Program-made: the position numbers and the translations under genes
The notes under the pieces: model-generated
Told to the model about the DNA's origin: nothing
The model's database searches: none
Seen by the model: only the letters and a program-made list of their open reading frames with translations
Source: Kitasatospora cinereorecta
GTDB lineage: Bacteria > Actinomycetota > Actinomycetes > Streptomycetales > Streptomycetaceae
Assembly (NCBI RefSeq): GCF_024172095.1
Contig: NZ_JAMZDX010000004.1
Span: 62,001 to 126,000 of the forward strand
Reading direction: 5' to 3'
DNA: 64,000 bases
In this document: positions 25,496 to 34,294 of the stretch, one piece after another
Numbering within the stretch: the stretch's first letter is position 1
How the letters are laid out: each line of letters starts with the position of its first letter

Positions 25496-26296
25496 CTACA
25501 TCATGCCGCTCGGCGTCAGCCCCGGCAGCAGCCAGCTCTGGAACGGCGCCAGCACCGCCAGCACCAGGAACGCCGCCCCGGTCACCCGGGCCAGCAGCGG
25601 CCCGTGGCGCCACAGCTTCTCCAGGAAGATCACCACCGCGATCCCCGCCATCGCCGCCACGTTCATCACCCCGAGCGGCACCAGCACCACCATCAGCGCC
25701 CAGCAGCAGCCCAGGCAGTACCCGCCGTGGTGCAGCCCGACCCGCAGGTCCCGCGCCGGCGGCCGGAAGGACGCGTAGCGCATCAGCTGCGCCATGGGGC
25801 TGCGGCAGTGCCGCAGGCACACATACTTCAGCGGACCGAACTGGTACAGCCCGGCCAGCGCGAACGCGGCCGCGCCGATCCACTTGCCGGCGTCCGGTTC
25901 GCGCTCCACCAGGTGCCCGGTGAGGGCCAGACCGCCGTACGCCAGCAGGCCGAAAGCCGTCCACACCAGCAGGTAGCCGCCCAGGAACTCCGTGGTGCGT
26001 ACCGCCCGCTCCGCGCCGTTCGACTGCCGGCCGATGCCACGGGCCCAGGTCGCAGCCACGGGCGCGACCGACGGCAGCATCATGGCCGCCATCATCGCCA
26101 GCCACAGCACCAGGAACAGCGGCAGCGCCATCCCCATCGTGCCGGGCTCGATCCCCATGTCCCGGGCCTGCCCGACCGTGAACACCCAGGCCAGCGCCGC
26201 AATCACCACGATCAGGCCCCACGCCACGGCAAGATCCCTGGCGGGCATCAGCACCCCGGTTCGCAGCGGCTGCTTCTCGACGGTGACGGTACGCAT
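25496..26296 (-). CDS. DUF2182 integral membrane protein
   Basis: 266 residues; AGGAGAG stands before the chosen ATG. About six membrane segments are visible. The family hallmarks are WLAMMAAMMLPSVAPVAATWARG near residue 65, LYQFGPLKYVCLRHCRSPMAQLM near 150, and the Cys/His-rich HHGGYCLGCCWALMVVLVPLGVMNV near 190, with a last helix and tail GLTPSGMM. DUF2182 proteins are predicted metal-binding membrane proteins and are regularly encoded beside DUF1326, as here (divergent gene at 26503). The Cys and Met residues suggest copper handling, which is unproven. Confidence 0.9.
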   Translation of the reverse strand: MRTVTVEKQPLRTGVLMPARDLAVAWGLIVVIAALAWVFTVGQARDMGIEPGTMGMALPLFLVLWLAMMAAMMLPSVAPVAATWARGIGRQSNGAERAVRTTEFLGGYLLVWTAFGLLAYGGLALTGHLVEREPDAGKWIGAAAFALAGLYQFGPLKYVCLRHCRSPMAQLMRYASFRPPARDLRVGLHHGGYCLGCCWALMVVLVPLGVMNVAAMAGIAVVIFLEKLWRHGPLLARVTGAAFLVLAVLAPFQSWLLPGLTPSGMM

Positions 26297-26502
26297 GCTG
26301 CTCTCCTGCCTGGTCCCTCCAGAACAGCACACGTGCGCCGACGGCAAAACCCGGCCACAGCCGCGTACGGATGCGGCGCGGTGCGGGACCGGCGCATGCT
26401 GGAGACGAGGCCGCTCCGCCGACGCGGCCTGCGGGCCTTCATGCGCGACAGCCTCATCAGTCTTGGAAGCATGCGACAGCGGGGGGTGAGGAGGTCGGCC
26501 CG

Positions 26503-27156
26503 ATGACCGAAACAACCACCAGCACCGCGTGGCACCTGGTCGGCGACTGGTTCGACACCTGCAAGTGCGCCATACCCTGCCCCTGTACCTTCGCCCAGCC
26601 CCCGACCGAGGGCGACTGCGACGGCGTGCTCGTGTGGCACATCCGTGAGGGCCGGTACGGCGAGGTCTCGCTCGACGGACTGAACTTCGTGATGCTCGGG
26701 GCCTTCACCGGCAACATCTGGGCCGGTGAAGCCACCCACTCGCGGGCCGCCTTCTTCATCGACGAGCGCGCCGACGACCAGCAGCGTGCCGCCCTCGGCA
26801 CGATCTTCAGCGGCCAGGTGGGCGGGTGGCCGAAGCGGTTCGGCGAACTCGCCGAGACCGAGGTGCGCGGCATGGACGCCGCCCCCATCACCGTCGAGAT
26901 CGACGACGACCTCAGGTCCTGGAGCGTCGAGATCCCCGGCCGGGTCACCGCCCGTGTGGAAGCCCTCACCGGCCCCACCGCCCCCGAGGGCGGACGCGTG
27001 CAGCTCCACAACGCCCCCGGCGCCGAAGTCGGACCGGGCCAGATCGCCACCTGGGGCCGCGCCACCACCGACCACGCCGACGCCTTCGGCTTCAGCTGGA
27101 ACCGCAGCGGCAAGTCCAGCAAGCATTTCCCGTTCGACTGGAGCGGCCCTGACTGA
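26503..27156 (+). CDS. DUF1326 protein
   Basis: 217 residues with GAGGAGG before the ATG. The family signature is visible near the N-terminus: WHLVGDWFDTCKCAIPCPCTFAQPPTEGDCDG, with a CKCxxPCPC cluster that could bind metal. VLVWHIREGRYGEVSLDGLNFV and HFPFDWSGPD follow. The family usually accompanies DUF2182, which is divergently encoded 206 bp away, and the pair is thought to act together in a membrane metal process. Function has not been shown for the family to my knowledge. Confidence 0.9.
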   Translation: MTETTTSTAWHLVGDWFDTCKCAIPCPCTFAQPPTEGDCDGVLVWHIREGRYGEVSLDGLNFVMLGAFTGNIWAGEATHSRAAFFIDERADDQQRAALGTIFSGQVGGWPKRFGELAETEVRGMDAAPITVEIDDDLRSWSVEIPGRVTARVEALTGPTAPEGGRVQLHNAPGAEVGPGQIATWGRATTDHADAFGFSWNRSGKSSKHFPFDWSGPD

Positions 27157-27289
27157 CAGATCGGCCCCCATCCGCGCCTACCGGCGTCAGCCCGGCGCCG
27201 TGGACCAATCGGAGTGGGACTGTCGGCTCACCGGAGCGCCGCCGACGCTCATCGGCTCGGCCGGAAACGCGGCGGCCATCCCGCTCCTG

Positions 27290-28417
27290 CTACGCCCTGG
27301 GAGCAGGAACCCCCGCCGCTGAGGGGTTCTCTGCGGATGCGGGCGGTTCCGCGGCGGCCGAACCCGCAGCGCTGACAGCAGCTGCCACGATCTGCGCTTG
27401 TTCACGCCTGGTGCCCAGCTTGTCGCTTCCCCACATCACCGCAGGTCCGATCAGCGCGGTCAGCGCGGCGGGAGCGACCGCGGCGGCGGGCAGGCCGGCG
27501 ACGATCGCGGTACCCATGACAGCCGCCGCCGCTACGCTGCCGCCGAGCAGGACCCAGCGGTCATGCCTGTCCCCGCGCGGGGCGACCAGCTCGGTCCGTT
27601 CCGTGGGCAGGTCCGACTCCTCCAGCAGACCCATCCAGCGTCCCTGCACCGATCGATCGAGCAGCGTGGCGAGAAGGCGGGCGAGACGGGGCACAGCGTC
27701 GGGGCCGTCCCGCAGGACGTTCGACATCTCCGTCTCCACGGCCAGCTGCACCCGGGCGATGTGCGGCTGGAGCGCGGCGCGCCGCCGCTCGCGGTCCACA
27801 CCGTACGCCGCGAACCACCCCAGCTGGTTGGTGTAGCGGGCGACCCGCTGGTCGAGTTCCAGCAGCGCGAGGCCGCCGGCGGCCGCCGCCGAGCAGTCGC
27901 GAAGGAGCCGGGCGAGGTGGAAGGCCGAGGTGAGCGGAAGGCTCGCTCCGAGCCTGCGCCGGTAGAGGCTGCGCGACCGGAGGAACCACAGCACGGCAGC
28001 GCTGCCCAGACCCGCGGACAGCGAGAAGAACCCCAGCGTGTGCTCCCGCGCGAACTGCGCATCGTCCGAACTGCTCGGGTGGACGGTGAGGACGAGGCCG
28101 CCCAGGGCAAGCGTTCCAGCCACCGCTGCGGGGAGGATGACGAAGATCGAGGCCCACGTCTCGAGGCCCCAGGATCGTCGGACTCCGCTGCACCAGTGCT
28201 CATTCAGCTTCGCGGGCGACGAGTGCACCGGCCCGTGGCCTGCGACGTCGGCCGGACTCGGGATGACCCGAGCCGGGACGCGGCGCGCGATCCACGCCGG
28301 AATCCACCACCCCTTCCAGACATCCGGGAGATCGAGTGCCGCCATGAGGGGGCGATGGAGGACCCCGGCCACGAACGGCGGAAACAACGCGAAGACGACC
28401 GACTCGAACCACTGCAT
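27290..28417 (-). CDS. Unknown polytopic membrane protein
   Basis: 375 residues. A hydrophobic start (WFESVVFALFPPFVAGVLH) is followed by helices WASIFVILPAAVAGTLALGGLVLTV near residue 88 and LGFFSLSAGLGSAAVLWFL near 128. A long soluble middle of charged helices (residues about 155-290) comes next. Two further hydrophobic stretches (VLLGGSVAAAAVMGTAIVAGLP and VAPAALTALIGPAVMW) precede an Ala/Pro-rich cytosolic tail. I do not recognise the family. There is no clear operon partner. Confidence 0.75.
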   Translation of the reverse strand: MQWFESVVFALFPPFVAGVLHRPLMAALDLPDVWKGWWIPAWIARRVPARVIPSPADVAGHGPVHSSPAKLNEHWCSGVRRSWGLETWASIFVILPAAVAGTLALGGLVLTVHPSSSDDAQFAREHTLGFFSLSAGLGSAAVLWFLRSRSLYRRRLGASLPLTSAFHLARLLRDCSAAAAGGLALLELDQRVARYTNQLGWFAAYGVDRERRRAALQPHIARVQLAVETEMSNVLRDGPDAVPRLARLLATLLDRSVQGRWMGLLEESDLPTERTELVAPRGDRHDRWVLLGGSVAAAAVMGTAIVAGLPAAAVAPAALTALIGPAVMWGSDKLGTRREQAQIVAAAVSAAGSAAAEPPASAENPSAAGVPAPRA

Positions 28418-28590
28418 GTCCGACAGCTACCACACCAGCCGGCAGCAACCTGACCGATCGTCACAGACAACCGACGGTGGCCCGACCCGGTAGGCCTGGT
28501 CTCCCTGAGACCGCACCAAATCTGAATCAGCCTTCGCCGGAGCCCTGTCCCTGGGGTCGCGTAGTGTCAGCCGTCCGCGGGGAGAGCGAT

Positions 28591-29058
28591 TCAGTTGTCA
28601 TCGATGGGGACGGGGTCGCCTCTGGCGGGCAGGCGGGGAAGTACGAAGTTGTAGCCCGCGGAGGCGTGGCCGCCGCCGGCGGGGCACAGGCCCTTCTGTG
28701 GACTTCCGTCGTAGAACAGGGCGCGGCATTGTACGCAGAAGCGCCACGAGTCCTGCGTGTGCGCCGCTCCGGGCACGTCGTGCGGCAGGACGAACAGGAA
28801 TCCTGCCGATTCGTGACCGCCTCCGGCGGTACAGCGACCCTTGTCCTGGTCGCCGTCGTAGAACATCTCCTTACACTTGCCGCAGAAGCGCCAGGCGGTC
28901 TGGTCTGTCGGCGTCCCCTCGACGTCGTACGGGAGCGAGAAGTCGTAACCGGCCGCTGCGTGACCGCCACCTGCGGCGCACTGGCTCTTGTCCGCGTAGC
29001 CGTCGAAGAACATCGCACTGCATCTGCTGCAGAAGCGCCATTCCGTTTGCTGGGGCAT
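28591..29058 (-). CDS. Three tandem Cys-rich (WRFCxxC...AGGGH) repeats
   Basis: 155 residues; AAGGAGG precedes the chosen ATG. The protein consists almost wholly of three repeats of about 46 residues, starting near 7, 53 and 99. Each has the form W-R-F-C-x-x-C-x-x-M/L-F-Y/F-D-G-x-x-x-K-x-x-C-x-A-G-G-G-H-x-x-A-G-Y/F-x-F-x-L-P. Each repeat thus has two Cys, a third Cys and one His at fixed spacing, a likely zinc-ribbon-type metal site. There is no signal peptide or membrane segment, so it is probably cytosolic. I know related repeats only from uncharacterised proteins. The ends run to an acidic tail PVPIDDN. Confidence 0.85.
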   Translation of the reverse strand: MPQQTEWRFCSRCSAMFFDGYADKSQCAAGGGHAAAGYDFSLPYDVEGTPTDQTAWRFCGKCKEMFYDGDQDKGRCTAGGGHESAGFLFVLPHDVPGAAHTQDSWRFCVQCRALFYDGSPQKGLCPAGGGHASAGYNFVLPRLPARGDPVPIDDN

Positions 29059-29490
29059 GTCGCCCTCCTTGGGCGGGATCGTCTCTACATCCCCGGGTTC
29101 CACTTCGCCGGCGAGCGGAGAAACACGCCGTCATCCCCTGCGAAAGCTTCGCGCGGCCGGGGAAAGCCCGTACTCGGGCATCCCTTCCCTGCGAAGATGG
29201 CGAGACATGAACGATTTCCTCCTCCAGCCTAGGCCTGATCACTGGCGGGTGCCACGGTCAGACTGAAACAGGGAAACCGTCATGGGAGAGAGTTGAACGA
29301 TCGTCAATTACTGCGCGTTACTTACTCGGCCGGGGCACACGTGGTGTCACGAGGGCGGAGGCCCGACCACCGGTTCGTGCATGAATCTGTCACTGGAGAC
29401 CGTCACCAACCGTCACAGGACATCGGCGCGGCGGTGCCCATGGCTGCGCGGTCGGCGGGGTTGTCGGTGATCGTTCCTATGATCGCCGAC
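29059..29490. other. 430-bp region upstream of an unknown gene
   Basis: No supportable gene. A TTG at 29293 with GGGAGAGAG before it opens a frame (MNDRQLLRVTYSAG) that runs into the gene at 29491. The predicted sequence is not protein-like until about 29479, so I treat it as untranslated or an alternative start. Confidence 0.35.
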
Positions 29491-30027
29491 ATGCCAGATG
29501 CCTTCACCGTGCTGTGGACCCATGACGTGTGCCATGCCCTCCGCCGGACCGGCCGTGTCGGTGAGCGGCCGCCGGTCGCCTTCAGCGGCGTGCACACCTC
29601 CCTGCCCGCCTGGTCCGGCGCCCAGCCGGGTGACGAGGTGTACGCGGTGCACGTCAATCGGTGCGTGGTGCACGTGGTGAGCCGGATGCGGATCGTCGAC
29701 CGGGAGCGGGGCGAGTGCTGCGGTACCGCCCCGGCCGGCTGGAACGAGCCGGCGTTCCCCGAACACGGCGACTGGTCGATGCTGGGAGCCGGCGGCTGCG
29801 GCGCCGAGCCGGTCCACGTCGAGGCCACACCCGTACGCTTCGACGTACCGATCCCCGGCGACCTGCTCGGCGAGCTGACCTGGCGCAACCGCCGAGGCCG
29901 GACCCGCGGTCTGAAGCACGTGGCGGACGGCCGCCTCGAACGCGCCATCTCCCTCCAGGGTTTCTACCGCCTCACCCCGGAGTCCGCCGACCACCTGGCG
30001 CAGCTCGTGGACAGCGCCGCAGGCTGA
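29491..30027 (+). CDS. Unknown protein
   Basis: 178 residues from ATG 29491; an ATG at 29479 or the far upstream TTG at 29293 are alternatives. The sequence is soluble: MPDAFTVLWTHDVCHALRRT, VHTSLPAWSGAQPGDEVYAVHVNRCVVHVVSRMRIVD, a Cys pair in GECCGTAPAGW, and an end LKHVADGRLERAISLQGFYRLTPESADHLAQLV. The YAVHVNRCVVHVVSRM part looks like a beta-barrel core. I do not recognise a family. Decayed sequence and an IS end follow. Confidence 0.65.
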   Translation: MPDAFTVLWTHDVCHALRRTGRVGERPPVAFSGVHTSLPAWSGAQPGDEVYAVHVNRCVVHVVSRMRIVDRERGECCGTAPAGWNEPAFPEHGDWSMLGAGGCGAEPVHVEATPVRFDVPIPGDLLGELTWRNRRGRTRGLKHVADGRLERAISLQGFYRLTPESADHLAQLVDSAAG

Positions 30028-30186
30028 CGGCCCAGCAAATCTCAGCGCGGAGGCCCAGCTGCGGCTCACCGTCGGCCGGGGCGCCGCCCAGCAGGGCGGT
30101 CTCTCCGGGCCGGAAGCGGTCCGGGCTCAGCCGGCGGAAGCTCGACGGACATGACCCGCGCTGAGACTGTCCCTGGCCGCCCTGGG

Positions 30187-30238
30187 TCAGGCACGGCAGC
30201 TGTAGTTCGTGATCTGTGGTGCGTTGCCGCTGGTCAGC
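30187..30238. repeat. Solo terminal repeat of an IS701-like element
   Basis: From CACGGCAG onward the sequence matches the transposase-proximal (right) end of the element at 31551-33043 in 38 of 44 positions, in the orientation of a left end. No transposase is attached. The match stops at the stop codon of the small lipoprotein gene, so it is a leftover of an older, diverged copy that removed or replaced the 3' end of that gene. Confidence 0.7.
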
Positions 30239-30407
30239 GCGCGACACTCTTGGTGACCGTGGCGGTGGCCGTCGCGGTCACGGTCGCGGCGGCCGGTGCC
30301 GGCGGTGTGGTGACCGGGGAGGACCTGCTCCCGGTGCCGCATCCGCAGGCGGTGGCGAAGAGTAACACCGCGGCTCCTGCCGCGCCGCAGGCCATCCGGG
30401 TCCGCAT
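30234..30407 (-). CDS. Small lipoprotein, probably truncated at its 3' end
   Basis: 57 residues; GGGAGGTGG precedes the ATG. The signal MRTRMACGAAGAAVLLFATAC carries a lipobox (FATAC), followed by GCGTGSRSSPVTTPPAPAAA and a Thr/Ala/Val tail (TVTATATATVTKSVAR). The stop codon falls exactly where similarity to an IS701-type end begins, so the original protein was probably longer. I cannot assign a function. Confidence 0.5.
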   Translation of the reverse strand: MRTRMACGAAGAAVLLFATACGCGTGSRSSPVTTPPAPAAATVTATATATVTKSVAR

Positions 30408-30572
30408 GACCGACCACCTCCCGCAGGTCGCTCCTCCCCAGTCTGCGTCCGCCCGTCCGAGGTGTCGCACGGACGGGCGCGGTACGTGCGCTCCGAGCCC
30501 GTCGGCTCCGGCGGTTCGCTACAGTCTGCGCAGGATTCGTGTGGGGGCACGCAGCGCGACGGGGGGTCAGCC

Positions 30573-31529
30573 GTGTCGAACTTCAACCGCCGGGGCAGCC
30601 GCAGCAGAGCAGGCATCGGGCTGCTGCTGGCCATGCCGATGATGGTCATCGCCGGGATCTGGTTCGCCTCCGGGCACCGGAGTGAGGGCATCAGCTCGCC
30701 TACGCCGGGCCAGGAGGCGTCGCCCAGGATGGTGGCCGTCCTCGATCTCAAGGTCGGGGACTGCTTCTTCGCGCCCTCCGAAGGGGAGACGACGCAGGCC
30801 TCGTTCGGGCCAGTCACGGTGGTGTGGCGGGTCCCGTGCGGTCGACCGCACCGCGGGGAGGTCTACGCGATCGCGGAACTCCACGGCGCGACCTACCCCG
30901 GCGGGGAGTTGGAGAGCTACCGGGAGTGCGAGAAGCTGCGTCCCGGCTACGCGCTGGACGACTGGGCGATCCCTGACAACGTCATGCCCAGCCACATCGA
31001 TCCGGACCGGACGGGCATGCAGAGCCCCGGCAGGTCCATTGCGATCTGCACGTTCGACATCACGGGCGGGATGACGTCGTCGCTGCGCCAGGACCGGTCC
31101 CGACTGACGCCGCAACAGCTCGCCTATCTGGACGCCGAGGCCCGTCTCCTCGTGGATGCGGCCCTCGTGCCGGCCACATTCGTGGAGCATGCCCCGGAGG
31201 CCTACCGCGCGTGGGCCGGCACCCTCCTCCAGTCGGGGACCTCGGCGGTACAGGTCCTGGACTTCTGCCCCTGGGACGGCAAGGCCCAGCAGCCGGTGGC
31301 AGACCGGGCAGGCGAGATGAGAGAGCTGCTCCAGCATCTCCGCGCGGCGCAGCAGTCGGCTGACACGGCCACACAGCAGCGTGAGGTGTCCGCCGCCCAG
31401 CATTCCATGAGCAGCAACACGAAGAAGGCCGCGGTCAGAGCCTCGCTCGGCCTCCCGAGCGTTCCTCCGACCGTCCCGGGTGCCATCACGCTCGGCTCCC
31501 CCGCTCCGACCACCGGGGCCGCGGCCTGA
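30573..31529 (+). CDS. Septum-formation-like membrane-anchored protein, paralog A
   Basis: 318 residues from GTG 30573. A cytosolic start leads to one membrane helix (AGIGLLLAMPMMVIAGIWFASG) and an extracytoplasmic domain of the septum-formation type. It contains VAVLDLKVGDCFFAPSEGE, then VVWRVPCGRPHRGEVYAIAEL (the conserved V-P-C-x-x-P-H-x-x-E-V motif), SYRECEKL, AICTFDI, and RQDRSRLTPQQLAYLDAEARLLVDAAL. A long helical tail and a Pro/Thr end follow. The protein at 33125-34099 has the same order of motifs, points towards this one, and is separated from it by the IS701 element. Confidence 0.8.
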   Translation: MSNFNRRGSRSRAGIGLLLAMPMMVIAGIWFASGHRSEGISSPTPGQEASPRMVAVLDLKVGDCFFAPSEGETTQASFGPVTVVWRVPCGRPHRGEVYAIAELHGATYPGGELESYRECEKLRPGYALDDWAIPDNVMPSHIDPDRTGMQSPGRSIAICTFDITGGMTSSLRQDRSRLTPQQLAYLDAEARLLVDAALVPATFVEHAPEAYRAWAGTLLQSGTSAVQVLDFCPWDGKAQQPVADRAGEMRELLQHLRAAQQSADTATQQREVSAAQHSMSSNTKKAAVRASLGLPSVPPTVPGAITLGSPAPTTGAAA

Positions 31530-31550
31530 ATCCTCCTCGAGGGTAGTGAA

Positions 31551-33043
31551 CTGACACGGCAGGTGTAGTTCGTGATCTTGGCGGTTCGCCGGTTATGTAG
31601 TCGCGGTAGCGGTGGTCTCGTTCCAGCGGCGGTGGCAGGCCGCTGCGCGGTGCTGGTGGCGGCGGCGCCAGCACGACCAGTGCAGGACGTGGGCCAGGTC
31701 GCGGCGGGGCTCGGGCAGGACGGTGGCCCGCCGCAAGGCGAGAAGTCCAGGGCGGGTGAGCGGGATCAGCTCGGCTTCGGGCGTCGGGCCCGCGGAATGG
31801 GTGCGGGCGAGGGCGACGGCCAGCAGGGCAGCCGCGACCAGGCTGACCAGACTCCAGCGCATCCATGAGTTCCAGCAGGTCACCTGGCCTTCGTCGAGTC
31901 GTGTCAAGGACTTCGCGGCGGCGAAGTCCTCCTCGACGCGCCACCTGGCGCAGACCGTCGCCACGAGGTCGGCCAGGGCGACGGGCGTGATGGAGTGGCA
32001 GCGGTAGAAGGAGAGTTCGCGCGTGTAGCGGTGGCGGCGGACCAGCAGGCAGCCGTGCCCTTCGTCGTGGCCGGGCGGCGTGTCGTCCGGCACGATCTCG
32101 ATCATTGCCCAGTCGTAGTGGCGGTCGCCCTTGGTGCCGTGGCCGGTCCGGAGCCGCTGCCAGGCTCGTCGGGGCAGTCGGGTCAGCAGTGCCGCGGCGG
32201 TGAAGGTCCCGGCCGGGGTGGCCATGCGGTGGCCTTTGGGGACGGCGATCGCGTAGTCGTAGCCCAGCTCCCGGACGGCCAGCAGCAGTTCGCGCCCACC
32301 GTAGACCTCGTCGGCGGCCACCCAGCGGGCCGGCAGCCCCGCCTCGCGGACGCGCTGAAGCATCGCGGCGGCCAGCTGCGGCTTGGTCGCGAACACCAGC
32401 TCGTCGGGCACGCCGGTCAGCTCGCGGAGCTCGTCGTCGGTCGCCCAGTCCTTCGTCAGGTACAGGGCCCGGTCCAGCAGCGCGTGCCCGAACCGGCTCG
32501 CGTAGGTCAGGTGGACGGCGACCTGGCACAGGCCGATCCCGCCCAGCGCGCCGGAGTACTGCCGCGCGGCGCCGACCGCGTCCATGGAGGACTTCTCGTC
32601 GCCGGTCTCGTCCACGACCAGCACCGCCCGGTCATCGGCGAGTTGGCGTGCCGCCCAGCGAGCCAAATGGTCCCGCACGGCGTCGTGGTCCCACACCGCG
32701 CGGGCCAGGAAGTGCTGCAGCCGGTGCGGGCCTGAGTGGCCCAGTGCTTCCGCGAGGGTCCAGCAATTCGCCCGCTCGATGCCCATCAGCAGTGCCTCGG
32801 TCATCTCGGCGAAGGTCCGCCGCGTCTCCCGGCGCGGGAAACACCCCGCCACCAGGCCCGTCACCTCCCCGAAGGCGTCCCGCCAGACCTCTTGCGCTAC
32901 GGTTGCCTCCACGGCCGCCGCGTCTTGATTCGTCGTCATAAACGATCACGATCGTGGCGGCCGTTCCCATCTCTGCCGCCACCCCCCACCCCGATGACCG
33001 GCGGCGATGCGCTACACATCACGAACTACAGCTGCCGTGTCAG
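31551..33043. mobile_element. IS701-family insertion sequence, 1493 bp
   Basis: The ends are inverted repeats beginning CTGACACGGCAG; the first 26 bases agree except at position 13 (G on the left, C on the right). A single transposase gene fills the inside on the minus strand. No target duplication is visible: the left flank ends GTGAA and the right flank begins GGCCC. This fits loss of a duplication by recombination between copies, consistent with the solo end at 30187. The element lies between two paralogous genes. Confidence 0.85.
31593..32939 (-). CDS. IS701-family DDE transposase
   Basis: 448 residues, the usual family length. The catalytic Asp residues lie in AVLVVDETGDEKSS near residue 107 and RWVAADEVYGGREL near 207, and the Glu in ARWRVEEDFAAAKSLTRLDEGQV near 328. 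The N-terminal half has LLMGIERANCWTLAEALGHSGPHRLQHFLARAVWD, the usual start of the family. The frame is open from end to end, so the element could be active. It occupies nearly the whole element, 42 bp from the left and about 104 bp from the right inverted repeat. Confidence 0.93.
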   Translation of the reverse strand: MTTNQDAAAVEATVAQEVWRDAFGEVTGLVAGCFPRRETRRTFAEMTEALLMGIERANCWTLAEALGHSGPHRLQHFLARAVWDHDAVRDHLARWAARQLADDRAVLVVDETGDEKSSMDAVGAARQYSGALGGIGLCQVAVHLTYASRFGHALLDRALYLTKDWATDDELRELTGVPDELVFATKPQLAAAMLQRVREAGLPARWVAADEVYGGRELLLAVRELGYDYAIAVPKGHRMATPAGTFTAAALLTRLPRRAWQRLRTGHGTKGDRHYDWAMIEIVPDDTPPGHDEGHGCLLVRRHRYTRELSFYRCHSITPVALADLVATVCARWRVEEDFAAAKSLTRLDEGQVTCWNSWMRWSLVSLVAAALLAVALARTHSAGPTPEAELIPLTRPGLLALRRATVLPEPRRDLAHVLHWSCWRRRHQHRAAACHRRWNETTATATT

Positions 33044-33124
33044 GGCCCGCAGTCCCGTGGCCCGACGCCGGTGCCCGACCCCGCCGTCCGCACCGGTTGA
33101 AAGAGTGAACCTCCGGACGGACCG

Positions 33125-34099
33125 TCAGAGCGAGTAGCCGCGAGGCCGCATCGTGGTCGACAGACCGAGTGCCGCGCGGACGGCCTGGTCGGCGTCCATG
33201 GCGGCGTGCTCGGCGTCCCGGGCATCGACCATTCGGCGGTGGATCTCCTTGGGCGTCGTCTCGGCGGCCGCGGCCTGCCAGGCGGCCGCACCCTTGCGGT
33301 GCTGGTCGAGGACGACGGCGAACGGCTGCTCGGCCCCGGTCGGGGCGCCGATGCGCTGCAGTTCGTCCAGCGTTCGCTGCTCGGCCGCCGCCATCTCCTT
33401 CGCCCACGCGGTGAGCTGGTCGTTGCGGATCGACTCCCGCGCGTCCAGGCCGTCCGCGGAGACTTCGTCGTACGGGCGGACCGCGTCCAGGTAGCGCCGT
33501 TGCCCGACGGTCAGCCGGGACGGATCCGCCCGCAACGGGCCGGCGAGCGGGGCGGACAGGCCGATGTAGAGGCAGGTTGCGAGCGGGTGCTGCGCGACGT
33601 CCTGCTCCCTCGGCGGTACGAGGGTGATGCCCACATTGGCCGGCAGGGCCCAGAAGTCGGGGTTGTAGTCCGCGAACGGTTCCCGGCACGCGGCGTGCGA
33701 GGCTGCGGACAGATCGTTGTACCGAAGTCGCTCCGGGTCGAGGGCGGCCTGAGCGACCACCTCGCCGCGGTGCGGCTCGGTACACGCCACGGGCACCACC
33801 TCGCGCAGCAGCGCCACCCCGTCCGAGTCCTCGTGACGGACCTTGGGGTCGGCGGACTTGGACGGGAACCGGACGCAGCTGCCCGGTGCGAGCGAGGCGA
33901 CCGGTACCGGGTGCTCACCGTCGGCCGGCCGCGGGGCGAACGGGACCACCAGCACGGCGACCAGGCCCACGGCACCCGCGATCCCGATCCACATCCAGGC
34001 ACGCGGAGCGCCTCCCGCGCTCCACCGGGAGCGAGACGGCACGTCGGACGTCAACGGCTCGACACTCTGCGGCGACCCGACCGGACCTGACACGCGCAC
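33125..34099 (-). CDS. Septum-formation-like membrane-anchored protein, paralog B
   Basis: 324 residues from GTG 34099 with GAAGG before it. One membrane helix (WMWIGIAGAVGLVAVLVVPFA) is followed by an extracytoplasmic domain: VASLAPGSCVRFPSKSADP, EVVPVACTEPHRGEVVAQAAL, HAACREPFADYNPDFW, ATCLYIGL, and RADPSRLTVGQRRYLDAVRPYDEV. A helical region ends in ALGLSTTMRPRG. Cys spacing and motif order are those of paralog A at 30573-31529, which also shares the DxSRLTxxQxxYLDA segment and an A-L-G-L-(P)S end. Its role is unknown; relatives are annotated from a septum-formation domain. Confidence 0.8.
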   Translation of the reverse strand: MRVSGPVGSPQSVEPLTSDVPSRSRWSAGGAPRAWMWIGIAGAVGLVAVLVVPFAPRPADGEHPVPVASLAPGSCVRFPSKSADPKVRHEDSDGVALLREVVPVACTEPHRGEVVAQAALDPERLRYNDLSAASHAACREPFADYNPDFWALPANVGITLVPPREQDVAQHPLATCLYIGLSAPLAGPLRADPSRLTVGQRRYLDAVRPYDEVSADGLDARESIRNDQLTAWAKEMAAAEQRTLDELQRIGAPTGAEQPFAVVLDQHRKGAAAWQAAAAETTPKEIHRRMVDARDAEHAAMDADQAVRAALGLSTTMRPRGYSL

Positions 34100-34294
34100 G
34101 CCCCTTCACGGAGATCACCCGACCGTCCCGGGCGACAACGACCGCGGCACCCTACCCCCTACCCCAGTCCGCGATCACGGGTGGCCCGCCCTCTGACGCC
34201 GCCCGGACGGGCACCCACCGGTCTCGCCGGAAACGTCGAACGGCGAGCGAACGAGTATGGGAGACTCCGCCGAAATCGATCACGGGGGGTCGCG

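Noticed and set aside
29293..29490. TTG start at 29293 for the unknown protein at 29491
   Set aside because: A ribosome-like site is present, but the added 66 residues are Arg/His-rich and lack the pattern of the downstream protein.
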